Source: Auricularia sp. M13 (lineage: Eukaryota; Basidiomycota; Agaricomycetes; Auriculariales; Auriculariaceae). From it: DNA of 64,000 nt. Shown piece by piece: positions 10,951 through 21,084 of this stretch; within the stretch, counting starts at the first letter, position 1, and each line of letters begins with the position of its first letter. The stretch lies in NCBI GenBank assembly GCA_037042915.1, contig CM073193.1:2480001-2544000 (forward strand), in the 5' to 3' direction. The position numbers were made by a program, and so were the translations under genes. The notes under the pieces are model-generated. The model worked only from the letters and a program-made list of their open reading frames with translations. It did not search any database and had not been told where the DNA came from.

Positions 10951-12471
10951 GCGCGCGCGTTGGACTTGGTGTTCGATCGGGAGCCCGATTGAGGCGTCGC
11001 GGTCGAGGTGGTCTTCTGCGCTTTACGGGGTTCGTTCGCGTGCTCGAGAGCTTGCTCGTCCTTATCGATCCAGTAGTTGGCGTCGACGCTAAGAGCGAGC
11101 GCAGCGAGTGGCGTCAGAGAAGCCGGGCGTTGAGCTACTTGAGCAGCGAAGACAGATTTGATGCGGCGAGGGAGTCCGCGATAGAATTGCGAGGCGAGTG
11201 CAGCGTCGTCCCAGCCGAGCAGTTTGGCGTATTCGTCGAACTGGAGCTTGTAGCGGGCGACCTTGCCGTTGTCGGCCATTTGCAGTCGTCGAATCTTGAC
11301 TTCGGCGCGTTCGCGTTCGTTCGTGACGCCGAAGGTGATCGTGAGTTCGTTCTTGAATTCGTTCCAGTCTTCGAGGAACTCGTAACCGGGAGGCGGATTC
11401 GGGACGAGAGGAACGTAGCCGCCCCACCATTCCTTCGCCCGACCCGAGAGATAGGTCGCGGTGAAGAGAATCTTCTCGCGGGACGTCTGGTACTTCCGAG
11501 GGTTGGCGAGGAAGTAGGTTTCGCAGTCGATGAGGAATCCGCGAAGTTTGTTGGCGTTTTTCGCCGTCGAATTTGTCGGGTTTGGCGGCGTCGATGCGAG
11601 AGCCGCTGTTGCGGTCGACGAAGTAGACACGAGGGACGTTGTCGTGTTGATCGTGGAATTGTCGTTCGCGATCGACGTCCGAGTCGTAGCCGTCCGACGG
11701 AGGGTCAAAGGGAGGTCCCGGGGGACCAGGAGGACCGTTACCGCCACCACCGCCCCCACCGCCGCCACCTCCGGGAGGAGGGTTCGGAGGATGCGAGCCG
11801 TGCGAGTGGTGCGAGTGGTGCGAGTGGTGCGAGTGGTGCGAGTGGTGCGAGTGGTGCGACGAGGGCGAGGGAGCACCTCGATGACCACCACCGCCACCGC
11901 CGCCTCCGCCACCGCCGCCTCCGCCGCCTCCGCCTCCACCGCCGCCACCTCCGCCGCCTCCTCCGCCACCCCCGCCGCCACGCCGGGGCGTGTTAGGGGT
12001 GCCGGATGGGAAGAAGCCGCGGAACGACGAGGAGTGCTGCGAAAGACGAGGAGTCGAGCGAGAGCCGGTGTACGGAACGAGCGCGAGAGGGTGTCGAGAG
12101 CCGAGCGAGTGAGTCGAGGGATGCGAAGGCGATCGCGTCGTGTGACTTGAGGGAGGGTAGGAACCGCTCGGGTCTGCGCGTAGTGTGGACTGGGCCGGCG
12201 AGAAACGCGAGGTGTGAAGCGAGCCGGAGAGAGTGTGTTGCGAGAGGATTTCGTCATCATCGTTCGGCGGTTGCGTGCCGAGAGATGATCCAAAGCGGCT
12301 AGTGCCCGACATCGAGACTGATGGCGAAGGCGTAGCCGGCTGAGGAGGTTGTTGGTCGCGAAGACGAGCCTGACGACGGGCTTCGCGAAGGATAGCGTCG
12401 GGGAGTCGAGTAGAGGATGAGGTTCTTCCTGGTTTCTTCTGAGATTCTGTCGAGTCCCAAAGGCCATACAA
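10572..12471 (-). CDS. gag: Gag region of the chromovirus
   Basis: It contains the retrotransposon gag core (FLIDCETYFLANPRKY, AKEWWGGYVP, WNEFKNELTITFG) and a nucleocapsid CCHC knuckle (CLYCGHAGHTASEC) near its end. The upstream part encodes long Gly runs and a Ser-His-His tandem repeat. It overlaps the start of pol. As a fossil it looks whole apart from about one break. Confidence 0.88.
11801..11854. repeat. 9 bp minisatellite inside gag
   Basis: Six exact tandem copies of TGCGAGTGG. In the gag direction they encode repeated Ser-His-His. They are flanked on both sides by runs of Gly codons (about 11745-11770 and 11888-11980), making this a slippage-prone block. Confidence 0.85.
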
Positions 12472-12486
12472 CTCGAGCGGAGCTCG

Positions 12487-12497
12487 AGTTACGAAAT
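12487..12497 (-). promoter_or_regulatory. Candidate self-priming primer-binding site
   Basis: Two bases inside the 5' LTR, the element's strand reads ATTTCGTAACT. The same 11 bases occur on the plus strand of the LTR at 12744-12754, so the RNA made from that site would begin AGTTACGAAAT and pair with all 11 bases. No tRNA-type TGG start is seen. This is the layout known from Tf1/sushi elements, where the RNA 5' end primes its own reverse transcription. Confidence 0.6.
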
Positions 12498-12499
12498 AC

Positions 12500-13216
12500 T
12501 GTTAAGCCTGCTGTGCCTTGGGGGTTTGGTTGCAAGGATAGTCGAACGTCCGGGCGCAGAGAACACTCGAACGAACAACTAGAGCCTTCGGTGCGTTATT
12601 GAGCACACCGGCTACGTCGAGTAGCACGACCGAAGGGACCGCGAGCAGCAGAGGACTCAGACGAGTAAGTCGGGCGAAGGGAGAACCCAGAGGCGAAGTC
12701 GAGAGAGAGAGAGATAGAGTGTGCGAGGGGCACGACTATGTCGATTTCGTAACTGGGGAGCTAGATACAAAGTCGAGGGTCTTTTATACCTGGGGAGGTG
12801 ATCCGATGTACTCAGAGTGTATCCTAGAGACGAAGGAGAGGGGGCCTCAGATCAATAGAGATCGTCGTCATCGGCCGATAGGATGAGTAAGAGCGAGTGG
12901 GTAAGGTATCGGGGGATCGGGCGAATGACGAGAGGCGAATGACTAAGACGAGTGGAGCGAACCGGATATGAACACTATCGATACAGTAGGGACAAGGCGA
13001 GTTAGGTGGATGTATGCGAGTAAGGAGAGAAGCTAGAGAAGTGAGGGAGAGGTCTAGAGGTAGAGGACGATGAGGAGAACATATCCCGAGCATATGAACA
13101 CGAGGGGAGATAAGCCGGGTATTCGGGAGCTTGACCGAGTTGACCGAGTGACGTAGAATGACGCCGAGTGATGCCGGGAGCACGTGAGGTCCGCGGACCG
13201 GGGCACGGGCGTAACA
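12500..13216 (-). repeat. 5' LTR of the chromovirus
   Basis: A 717 bp direct repeat of 4564-5280, differing at one base (12814). It holds the candidate promoter (12781-12788) and the inferred RNA start near 12754. Confidence 0.95.
12781..12788 (-). promoter_or_regulatory. TATA box of the chromovirus LTR
   Basis: The plus strand reads CTTTTATA, i.e. TATAAAAG in the element's direction. Its first base lies 34 bases before the inferred RNA start AGTTACG at 12754, the usual TATA distance. Confidence 0.65.
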
Positions 13217-13221
13217 GCGCC
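13217..13221. repeat. Target-site duplication, right copy (GCGCC)
   Basis: This copy matches 4559-4563 exactly. The CCHC reading frame resumes immediately after it. Confidence 0.9.
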
Positions 13222-13413
13222 AAGGACCACCCCATGGGCAAGTGCGACGCCAAAGCTATACTAAAGTTCAAAGTCCCGGCGGAGATTGCAACCTCGCAGA
13301 ATAGCTCCAACGCCGTTCGCGGTCGCGCTCCATTTGTACCGCATGGCGGGTTCAACGGCCCACGCGGCGGTTTCAATGCTGGCTTCAACGCCGGCCGCGG
13401 CGCCTTCCGCTAG

Positions 13414-13855
13414 AACCCCTCCCCCTCCCTCTAGACACGTCCACGCGCAATTATCTCTCTCCCTCCCCTAGATGCACCCAGATTGCTCCGTCTATTCCAC
13501 CATGTTACCGTCCCATGTCCTCAGCTGATGACTTCGTCTCAATTAATAGATGCTGACAGAAGTGACTGGAAGATAACTGGAAGTTGAAAGAAACTTAAAT
13601 CGGTCTAATTAAAGTTCACAGAATAGACACACAAGCTCTTATATGCTGCTTAAGTATTTAACCACTACTAAAGTCTCAGAGAGCGAGATTGAGTAGTGTA
13701 ATACGTCCGTAGTAAGGCACGAACTTCGGCGAATAATAAAGTGCTCTTCCTTGCCCAAATATACTGCTCTGCTCAGGAAAGCAAGGTCGGAAAAGACGGG
13801 GGCCTATTTAGGCCAAGGACTGCCCGTGCAGAGATGCTGAAGCCGCGCGCGGAAA
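13414..13855. other. AT-richer spacer between the CCHC gene and the LINE ORF
   Basis: No coding signal. It starts with a pyrimidine-rich stretch and becomes AT-richer than its surroundings. It could be the 3' UTR of the CCHC gene, or the ORF1-ORF2 spacer of one LINE if that gene is ORF1. Confidence 0.4.
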
Positions 13856-16800
13856 GTGTGGAATGCTCTCTATTCACACGCAAGTACCAACCGGCATTGT
13901 CTGCCGTGCTGCCCGGAATATGGTAGCTGTGCTTTCGTGGTGCACTGGCCACGTCATGCGAGTCTTGCAGTGCAAAACACTCCTCAACAACATATTCAAA
14001 TCACTGGGACTTCAAACGACCGGCAGGATAACTCGGGCCCCAGCAGCAGAGCGACTGGAGATTTGCCCGCCGTTCCAGTCGCAGATGAAGCTGCTGAGAC
14101 TCAAGGAGGCGGGCGCAGAGGATCAAATACGCATTTCTCACTTCCGGGTTTTGCACCTATGGAACATCCAATCGTCGACGCAGAGGAAGGGTTGGAAGAT
14201 CCGGTCGTAGGACTGGACAATTCAGAAATACACATCAGTACGCCAGATTCCTGGCGACTGCCTAGGCAAAGTACTACTCAGCTCATGGATAGCTCATCTT
14301 ACAAGGAGAGCTCATCTCCGACCTCGTTAGCGGACGTCCGCTCGAGCTCGATACCGTCGTCCTCACCAAGGGGTACGCATCGGCAGGACGGTAGATCCAA
14401 CAGATCAAGCGGATCTGTAATAAGTAGCAAGAAGAAAACTAGAGCATGCCTGAGGATTGCATCTGAGAATATGAGAGGAAGAGGGTCACAGCGTATCATT
14501 TCGAGTGTCAAATGGCACAAGATCGCTGAAGACATGAGAAAAGACAAGATTGGCGTATTATGCTTACAAGAAACACATATGACTGACGAGCACGTGGAAC
14601 AGATCCAGAACCAATACGATCACCTGCGAGTGTTCAATTCAGAGCTTCCGTCGAACCCGACGGGCGCGGGAGGAGTCGCCCTCGTCTTTAACAAGCTTCT
14701 CACAAACATGCTAGACATTGAGTTCTTCGAGATAGTCCCTGGAAGAGCAGTAGTAGCTTTGTTGAACTGGCACAGAGGGGAAAAATTGTCGATCTTAGGT
14801 GTGTATGCGCCCACCGATCGTGCGGAGAACAAGAGATTCTGGGACTCAATAAAATCGAAACTTAAGCATATGCGGCCAAGGATTCCCAAGCCAGAGATGC
14901 TTATAGGGGACTTTAACTGCGTAGAAGATCCCCTAGACAGATTCCCAGCAAAGTTATCCCGTATTGACGCCCCGGCATCCTTGGATAGTTTGAAAAAGTT
15001 CCTAAAGGTAACTGATGGCTGGAGGTCGACGTACCCTGATAGCATCAAATGGTCATGGAGAAACGGTGACAGATAAAGCATGTCCAGAATCGATAGAATC
15101 TACGTATCCAAGAAGCTCCTTCAGTCGAGCAGACAGTGGCAGATTAAGTTGTCAAACTTGAACGAAAGTGACCACAGTAGAGTACTGGTGGATATCTCCA
15201 ACCTCGACGTACCTGAGGTTGGAGAAGGCAGATGGTCGATGAGGGAGTTTATAACCAAAGACGAAAAGTTCATGAAGACGGCGAGTGACCTCGGGATTGA
15301 GACGCTGATCAAAATGGAGAAACTTGACCCTGCTGGGCGCTCCGAAAGCCAAAATGTTCAAGTACTCTGGAAAGAGTACAAAGATGAGGTCATTAAAGCG
15401 GCCAAAGCCAGATCGCGAGATATTAGTTGCGCGCGGAAGGTGAAGCTTGAACAAAAGATCAAGTTGCGCGATGCGACGGCGGAAGCTTTGGCAAAGGCAT
15501 CCAGTGAAGCAGACAGAGCGCGTAAGAGGCTAGAACTGCGCAAATTGGAAGAAGAAGTCTATAAACTCCAGGACAAGTCGCTGAATAAGACTTTCTTTGA
15601 TAGAAGAACTAAGGCGTCTGTAGAAGCTGAAACGATGTCAAAGTCCTGGTTTGGCTGGGTAAAAGACAAGAGCACTAGAGACCCATTATTCACGCTGAGA
15701 AGACCTGGATCTGAGCCTGCGAGCTACGTGCGCTCGACCAAGGCCATGGCTGAGATAGCAAAAGAGTACCACGAGGATCTACAACACGAAGACCTGAATG
15801 AGGACGTTGGTGATCACAACACACGTATGCGCGAAGTCCTGGAACACTTGGAACTAAATCTGAACACGGAGGATGCGCGCGCGATGGACCTAGAAATGTC
15901 ACGGGACGAAATTGCGGAGGCTATCCGGCTAGCCCCGAACAACTCCGCGGCGGGCATCGACGGTATCATATACGAGTTCTGGAAGAACCTTTTGCAGAGA
16001 TTTAATAAATCTAAACATTCGAAAGTCACGGGTTTTGACTGTGCGGAGGCTTTGAGTCGCGTTATCCAAGATACTCCCCGCCACGGAAAATAACCGCCGT
16101 TCGGAGATAGCCGCCCACTTGCGACACACCTTTCTTTCTACGATCTGCATAGAAAAATAAAGTGTAATAGTAAGGGTTGTAGGGCACGTCCTTGGGTACA
16201 TAATCCTCCTCTGAGATCTTGAAACGGGTGCTATACAACTCGACTATGATGTCATCTTTGAGGGGGACCGATATAAATACTATCTCCACAACCAGGGAGG
16301 ATCAAGCTTCCCCCTGATATGAAACCCAGGTTCATTTTGTATGGATGTTGCGTTGCAGAAGCAGCGAAGGTGTACGCGCAATATTCGCTTTTATATGAGC
16401 TCAAACTTGTCCTCCGGTTCACCAGCCGACTTGCCCTCCGGAATTACTGGATGGGGGAAAACGCAAACCGAGTTTACCATTGAATAGTATCAAGCCTAAG
16501 CATCATGCACAAATAAAAGTTTCAGGTCGAGTGTATCAAAATTGTGGCAGAAATCGAGAATTTCCCAACGGCGGTTATTTTCCGTGGCGGGGAGTATGGA
16601 AGCTCACGGCATATGTGCAAGCTCGAACTTCGCGGAGGGCTGGATGTGCCCGCTGTATAAGAAAGGTGAAAGGTCGGAAATCTCAAACTATAGACCTATT
16701 ACGTTACTGAACACTGATTACAAGCTCTACACAAAATCTTTGGCCGTTAGACTAGCGGAAATTGCGCCAAGACTTATCCATAGCTCACAGGCAGGTTTCG

Positions 16801-19800
16801 TGAAAGGACGGAGTATTACCGACCACATTAAAATAACCACCATGATGTTAAGCTACGCAGAGGCAACTGAATGCGATGGTATGATTGTCGCACTTGACCA
16901 AGAGAAGGCCTACGACAAAATCCGGCATAATTACTTAGAAGCTACACTGAAGGCCTTCAAATTCCCTGATAAGTTCGTGAGAATGGTGGGTTCACTGTAC
17001 ACGAACGCGTACACGAGAGTCATGATAAATGGTCATCTCAGCTCGCGTTTCAAAGTTACGCGAGGAGTTAGGCAAGGCGATCCACTCTCATGCCTCCTGT
17101 TCAATCTAGCTATTGAACCTCTCTCCGCGATGCTACGCCACTCAGAACTTCAAGGATTCCAAGTCGAAGGAATCGCGGAAAAACTAATCGCTACGCTGTA
17201 TGCTGACGACACCACGGTTTATCTATCGAAAGACGACGATTTCGACCTTCTAAACAGCATTCTCGACAAGTGGTGCGACGCGTCAGGAGCAAAATTCAAT
17301 ACCAGGAAAACTGAGATCATTCCGATAGGATCCCAGGACTATCGCGCGAATCTCATCGAATCAAGGACGTCGAAAGAAGGAGGAAATGTGATTCCCGCAC
17401 AAATCCGTATAGCCAGAGACGGCGAACCGACGCGCGTCCTCGGAGCATGGCCTGGAAATAAGGTCGAATCTGTAAATGCTTGGTCTGTCATAATTGACAA
17501 AGTGCAATCCGAATTAGCCAAATGGGAAAGAAAGAAGCCGTCTTTGAACGGCAGGAGCATAATTTCGAGAGTGATAGTGGGTGGACGAACTCAGTTCCTG
17601 ACGGCAGCACAAGGAATGCCTACGCAAATTGAGAAAAAGTTAGATAAAATAGTCTTGGATTTCCTATGGGGTAACAGTAAGCGTCACCCCGTTAACATGA
17701 AAACCTTGCGAGGAGAAGTTCGTGATGGCGGTCTTCGCCTCTTTCACGCTGCGGAGCGTAACGACGCCCAATACTTAGTGTGGCTAAGTTCTTTCCTGGC
17801 CCAAGGGGAAAGTCGCCCGATGTGGGCCTTTCTAGCCAACGAGATCCTGCGAGCGGCGGTGATTGAGAAAGATCGAAAGAGAGTCCCCGAATGGGGAAGA
17901 GCGAACCCCTTCAGTCAAAATTGGAGGCCTAACCTAAGGAAGCTCCCCTTCGAGCTGCGCCAGATGGTTAAAACTGCCTGGAAATATGAGCTGACGCTAG
18001 ATGACCCGTATATCCCAGTGAGCATAAGGGAAAACGCGAGTGTATGGGGTCATCCAGCAATTCGAATCAGCGCCGCTACCAGGCGCGAAGAAGTCCCCAT
18101 CAGGTGCCTACGTAATAACCATGCAGTTCGCACATTAGAAGATCTCGAAGAAATTGCTGAAGCCGATATTTTGGACCATGAGGAATCAGACGACTGCTCT
18201 TGCGAAAACTGCGAGGTTGACAGGAACGAAGGCTGTAGGCACCCATATAAGTGCCAAATAACAGCAAGCGACATTCTCATGTCCATCCCTGAGAAATGGA
18301 GCCTCTCATGCGGGGAGCCCGAAGAGTATAATCCCCTGGCAGATTACTTGGAAACAGACAGTGCAGAACATCTGAACAATGGCGAAGCCCTCCTATTCGA
18401 TTCAGCATACGAAGAGAGTCGCCAGGAAGTAGACCTGTATAGAATTTTAGTCTCGAAATTAGCAATCGAAGGTGCAAGCGCAGAGGAACTGATGTCGAGA
18501 GAGCGAGGAATAGCAGAATTCGTCCAACTAGATCCAGATCCATTAAACGCAGTTGTGTGTGCATCCATGTGGCATGACGGCGAAGAAAGAGCCCAGGGCG
18601 GTTTTGGAGTGGGTTTCCCAGACGAAGCTAGAGAAGAATTGTACCGTCGTTGTTGCGGCCAAGAGCAGTCTTTCACGAACTGCGCTCTGACAGGAATTCG
18701 AGCAGCGGTTGAAACCGCACCAATAAATAGGGTGCTGCATATCATTTCAACGAGCAAGATGGCGGTGAGCGCACTGACGACGAAATTGCGCGCTCACGAA
18801 GCGGCGGGTTGGACGGATGTTCCAGATATAGCCGAATCTGGCCGCTTAGCTTCCGCAGCAATCAGGTCGCGTCGCGCTGGGACAACGCTGTCGTATCTCA
18901 GCAAGAGAAGAATAAAGGATTGGCCTGAGGTAAGGCCCATACAAGAGAAGACAATAGGCGCCCCCATCGCGGGAGAATTTTACACCTCAACAAATAATTC
19001 CCTTGCATCCTTTGATAGACCTGGCGTTAGTATTAAGAACATGTCCCAGCGGAAAGCTCACGCGGCGATAAGAATGGCAAGTCGTATATCACAACCAGTG
19101 AGGAGAGTAACAGCCTCGAACTTGAACATGATCAAGTCGTGCATCGGGGATCAATTCCTGTCCACTCCAACTACGAAGCAGATTTGGTCGAGTCTCAAAG
19201 ACAAAGCTCTGTCCCGTAGTGTCAGAAACTTCCTTTGGAAAGGTATACATGGCGCCCATAAGATAGGTGGATACTTCAGTAAAATGCCTGATCCCTGGAA
19301 AGGTTTTGAATTGTGCCCATCGTGTGGGACAGTGGAATCCATGGAACACATACTCTTCGAATGTCCGGACTCAGGTCGAGAGGTCATCTGGCAGTTATGC
19401 CAAGAATTCCTGGCCAAAAAGCTGATCTACAAGGAAATCAACATGGGAACAGTGTGGGGATGTGCATGCTCCCAAATTGAATGGATGGGTGGTGGCCGTA
19501 GCAAAGGAATCGAACGTGCATACAAGATCATTGTATCTGAATCAGCTTTCCTAATTTGGAAGATTCGCTGCGAAAAGAGGATTGAACACTCAGATGATCC
19601 TAACTGGAGTCTCAGTGTCGAGGAAGTAAAAAACAGATGGCTCAAAATGAAAGACGACCGCATAAACCAAGATGTAGCACTAACTAACACTTATCGGTAT
19701 AAGAAGAGAGCCCTGTGCCTGGGCCTAGTCTGCAGAACGTGGGAAGATCCCAAGGACCCCCAGGCCTTCTACGACATGTACTTTGGTAATCCCGGAGTTT

Positions 19801-19844
19801 TAGTAGGTGAGGGACAAATGGATCTGACCCGAGGAATCGGATGA
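13856..19844 (+). CDS. LINE ORF2: AP endonuclease, reverse transcriptase, RNase H-like
   Basis: The endonuclease motifs are IASENMRG, LQETHMT, IGDFNCVED and NESDHSRV. After the nested element come RT motifs SNYRPITLLN, SQAGFVKGRS, ALDQEKAYDKI, GVRQGDPLSC and LYADDTTVYL. An RNase H-like region and a C-terminal knuckle (CPSCGTVESMEHILFEC) follow. Coding is open from 13856 to 16073 except for one TAA at 15074-15076 between the endonuclease halves (GDR, stop, SMSRIDRIYV). It is open again from 16597 to 19844. Taking out 16074-16594 with one TA copy joins VIQD to MEAHG in the same frame, so the ORF was open when the nested element arrived. The order is that of Tad-clade LINEs. The element is damaged by one stop and one insertion, otherwise little decayed. 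Confidence 0.85.
16074..16594. mobile_element. 521 bp MITE-like element with perfect 28 bp inverted ends
   Basis: The ends are perfect 28 bp inverted repeats beginning CTCCCCGCCACGGAAAATAA (16074-16101 and 16567-16594), with looser symmetry further in. TA lies on each side (16072-16073 and 16595-16596), consistent with a TA target duplication as in Tc1/mariner-type elements. It has no coding capacity; the short frames inside it are not conserved motifs. It sits inside the LINE RT gene, so it is younger than the LINE. Confidence 0.85.
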
Positions 19845-20007
19845 GACTCATATCCCAAGCCCTACACTACCTCACGAGGGTGTGCGCAAAGACATTTCTC
19901 CGGGAGGAGGTTTAAAAGATGTCAATCATCTTTAAACAGCTCTCGTGGCAACACGAGTATGGTAGTATCTGAGCCACTATGTGATTGCGGACTACCTAGC
20001 GCTCCAC

Positions 20008-20046
20008 AAAAAAAAAAAAAAAAAAAAAAAACAAAAAAAAAAAAAA
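20008..20046 (+). repeat. Poly(A) tail of the LINE
   Basis: An A run of 24, one C, then 14 A directly after GCTCCAC. It marks the 3' end of the LINE and its orientation. Confidence 0.9.
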
Positions 20047-20300
20047 TGACTGCGAATGCCCTGTTTTAGACTTGCGGCTGGTCCTTATGTCCCAAAAAGT
20101 GCAAGTTGGCTATGAGGCTTGACAAAGTGTGATAAGTCCTGATAACAGGGTCAGCCGACCCCCTACCTGATCAAACAGCTTCAGGGGGTATACTTGCTTA
20201 TAGGCCTATTATAGGGCTGACAAGGCCGATACGGTTTATAATGCGGACAAGGGCCGATAAGAGCTGATCAGCCGCCCCGCCCATTATTATGAAAACTCCC

Positions 20301-20335
20301 CCAGCTGCCGCTCTTAAGCCTTAAGCGGCAGCTGG
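20301..20335. repeat. Palindrome (hairpin)
   Basis: CCAGCTGCCGC at the left pairs with GCGGCAGCTGG at the right across a centre containing two TTAAG motifs. It lies in the middle of the candidate inverted-repeat element. Confidence 0.7.
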
Positions 20336-20450
20336 TCTTACGTTGTGTTTCTACAGATGTACATTGACTACTTACTTGTATTACTACCCGGTGTACTTAC
20401 GCTACTGTTACTCCAGTTCTACATATCTTGTTCACTTTCCGACTTGACCT

Positions 20451-20514
20451 GATTCGAACCAAGGACTCGCCTGTAGGCCCACGCGCGCCCTCGCGCGAGC
20501 TAACACCTAGACTA
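20451..20514 (-). repeat. tRNA-derived SINE-like module (A and B boxes)
   Basis: On the minus strand TAGTCTAGGTG (20514-20504) fits the pol III A box and GGTTCGAATC (about 20461-20451) fits the B box, 43 bases apart. The arms around the B box do not pair as a T stem and no acceptor stem closes, so this is not a working tRNA gene. It looks like the head of a short interspersed element inside or beside the 828 bp element. Confidence 0.5.
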
Positions 20515-21084
20515 TTATGACAATTGTGTGTATTGGTGGAGCGCAGAATACAAGCCTGCTCCACCGCTCCACTGGACATTCTGCTCCGATGACTGCGGCT
20601 GTCACGGCTCCCAAAGACTCGTAAATATGCTCTCATGAATGATGTAGTCTACTAGCAGGTAGGGCTTGTGTTGAAATGTAGTGGGGAGACTTGCTGGTGA
20701 TGAAGGTTTATCACCGCTTACAAGAACTTGTCACAGGCCACAGTGCGCTGATCGGCACTTATCGCCATTATCACACCGCACTGACGGCTTATCAGTACTT
20801 ACCAAGGCCTACAAGCAATTAAGGTGTCCTATAGGTGTGTATAGACAATTATCACAGAACATAGTGAGCTGATAAGAGCATAATCGCTGATCACCAGTTT
20901 GCGATTTTTGGGACATAGGCATTGCACCGTCGTTAGAATCTGGAATGAAACATTGCACGGTATTGCACTCCAATATCACTAGGCTTTGTATTCGCTTCGC
21001 AGAGCACGCATGGTAACGCATAAGTACTTTCTCTGAGCGACGATACTGTGACTGGCATTTTACAGCTGTTGCTGCGTGTATGGT

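Larger units (their letters stand above)
4564..13216 (-). mobile_element. Young Ty3/Gypsy chromovirus, nearly whole
   Basis: An 8653 bp LTR retrotransposon on the minus strand. Its parts in transcription order are: LTR 12500-13216, primer-binding site just inside it, gag about 12471-10572, pol (protease, RT, RNase H, integrase) 10753-7259, a chromodomain block 7328-6582, polypurine tract about 5293-5281, and LTR 5280-4564. The LTRs are both 717 bp, end in TGTTA...TAACA and differ at one position (4878 versus 12814), so insertion is very recent. A 5 bp duplication GCGCC flanks it (4559-4563 and 13217-13221). It looks nearly whole, with about two breaks in its coding blocks. An extra gene lies on the opposite strand at 5479-6717. 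Family assignment rests on pol order, the chromodomain and the LTR ends. Confidence 0.95.
2465..13413 (+). pseudogene. Gag-like CCHC zinc-knuckle gene split by an LTR element
   Basis: The gene starts at 2465 (MSERPPSRNF) and runs to the edge of the chromovirus at 4563. It resumes on the other side at 13217-13222 and ends at 13413 with a Gly/Arg/Phe-rich tail (GGFNAGFNAGRG). A 141 bp pyrimidine-rich intron (2912-3052, GTACGT...CAG) is likely. The middle is acidic and proline-rich. The last part before the insertion reads WTCDVC and the first part after it continues with DHPMGKC, so the insertion lies inside a C-x2-C-x4-H-x4-C knuckle. The second half also changes reading frame once. CCHC proteins with a DHP.G.C signature resemble ORF1 proteins of mushroom LINEs, and a LINE ORF2 begins about 450 bp downstream in the same orientation. 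The intron argues instead for a host gene. I cannot decide between the two. Confidence 0.6.
13856..20046 (+). mobile_element. Tad-like LINE (endonuclease-RT) with poly(A) tail
   Basis: A non-LTR retrotransposon with an AP-type endonuclease, reverse transcriptase, RNase H-like region, a zinc knuckle, a short 3' UTR and a poly(A) tail at 20008-20046. The 5' boundary is uncertain: 13856 is the first codon of the open stretch, and the CCHC gene ending at 13413 may be its ORF1. It is split by a 521 bp inverted-repeat element at 16074-16594. The 3' UTR ends GCTCCAC before the A run, as does the second LINE in the window. I found no target duplication by eye. Confidence 0.85.
20088..20915. mobile_element. 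828 bp candidate inverted-repeat element with GATAA-rich ends
   Basis: The ends are inverted: TGTCCCAAAAAGTGCAAGTT on the left and, on the other strand, TGTCCCAAAAATCGCAAACT on the right. Both are flanked by TA (20086-20087 and 20916-20917). Inside the left end TGATAA/CCGATAA words repeat. Inside the right end their complements TTATCA/TTATCG repeat, giving subterminal repeats of opposite orientation as in transposase-bound DNA elements. It has no coding capacity. The middle holds a hairpin and a pol III-like module. Confidence 0.55.

Noticed and set aside
11801-11980. Tandem repeats in gag considered as a CRISPR-like array
   Set aside because: 9 bp units without spacers inside coding sequence of a eukaryotic element; a simple minisatellite and codon repeat.
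10551-11996. 481-codon plus-strand frame full of Arg, Gly and His repeats
   Set aside because: It is the complement of gag and its Gly-codon and Ser-His-His repeats; no domain is seen.
16062-16289. 75-codon frame inside the 521 bp inverted-repeat element
   Set aside because: Too short, starts outside the element and has no transposase motif; the element is non-autonomous.
20397-20636. Possible tRNA gene on the minus strand (GGTTCGAATC with an A-box-like word upstream)
   Set aside because: The T stem does not pair and no acceptor stem can be closed, so it is better explained as a tRNA-derived SINE head.
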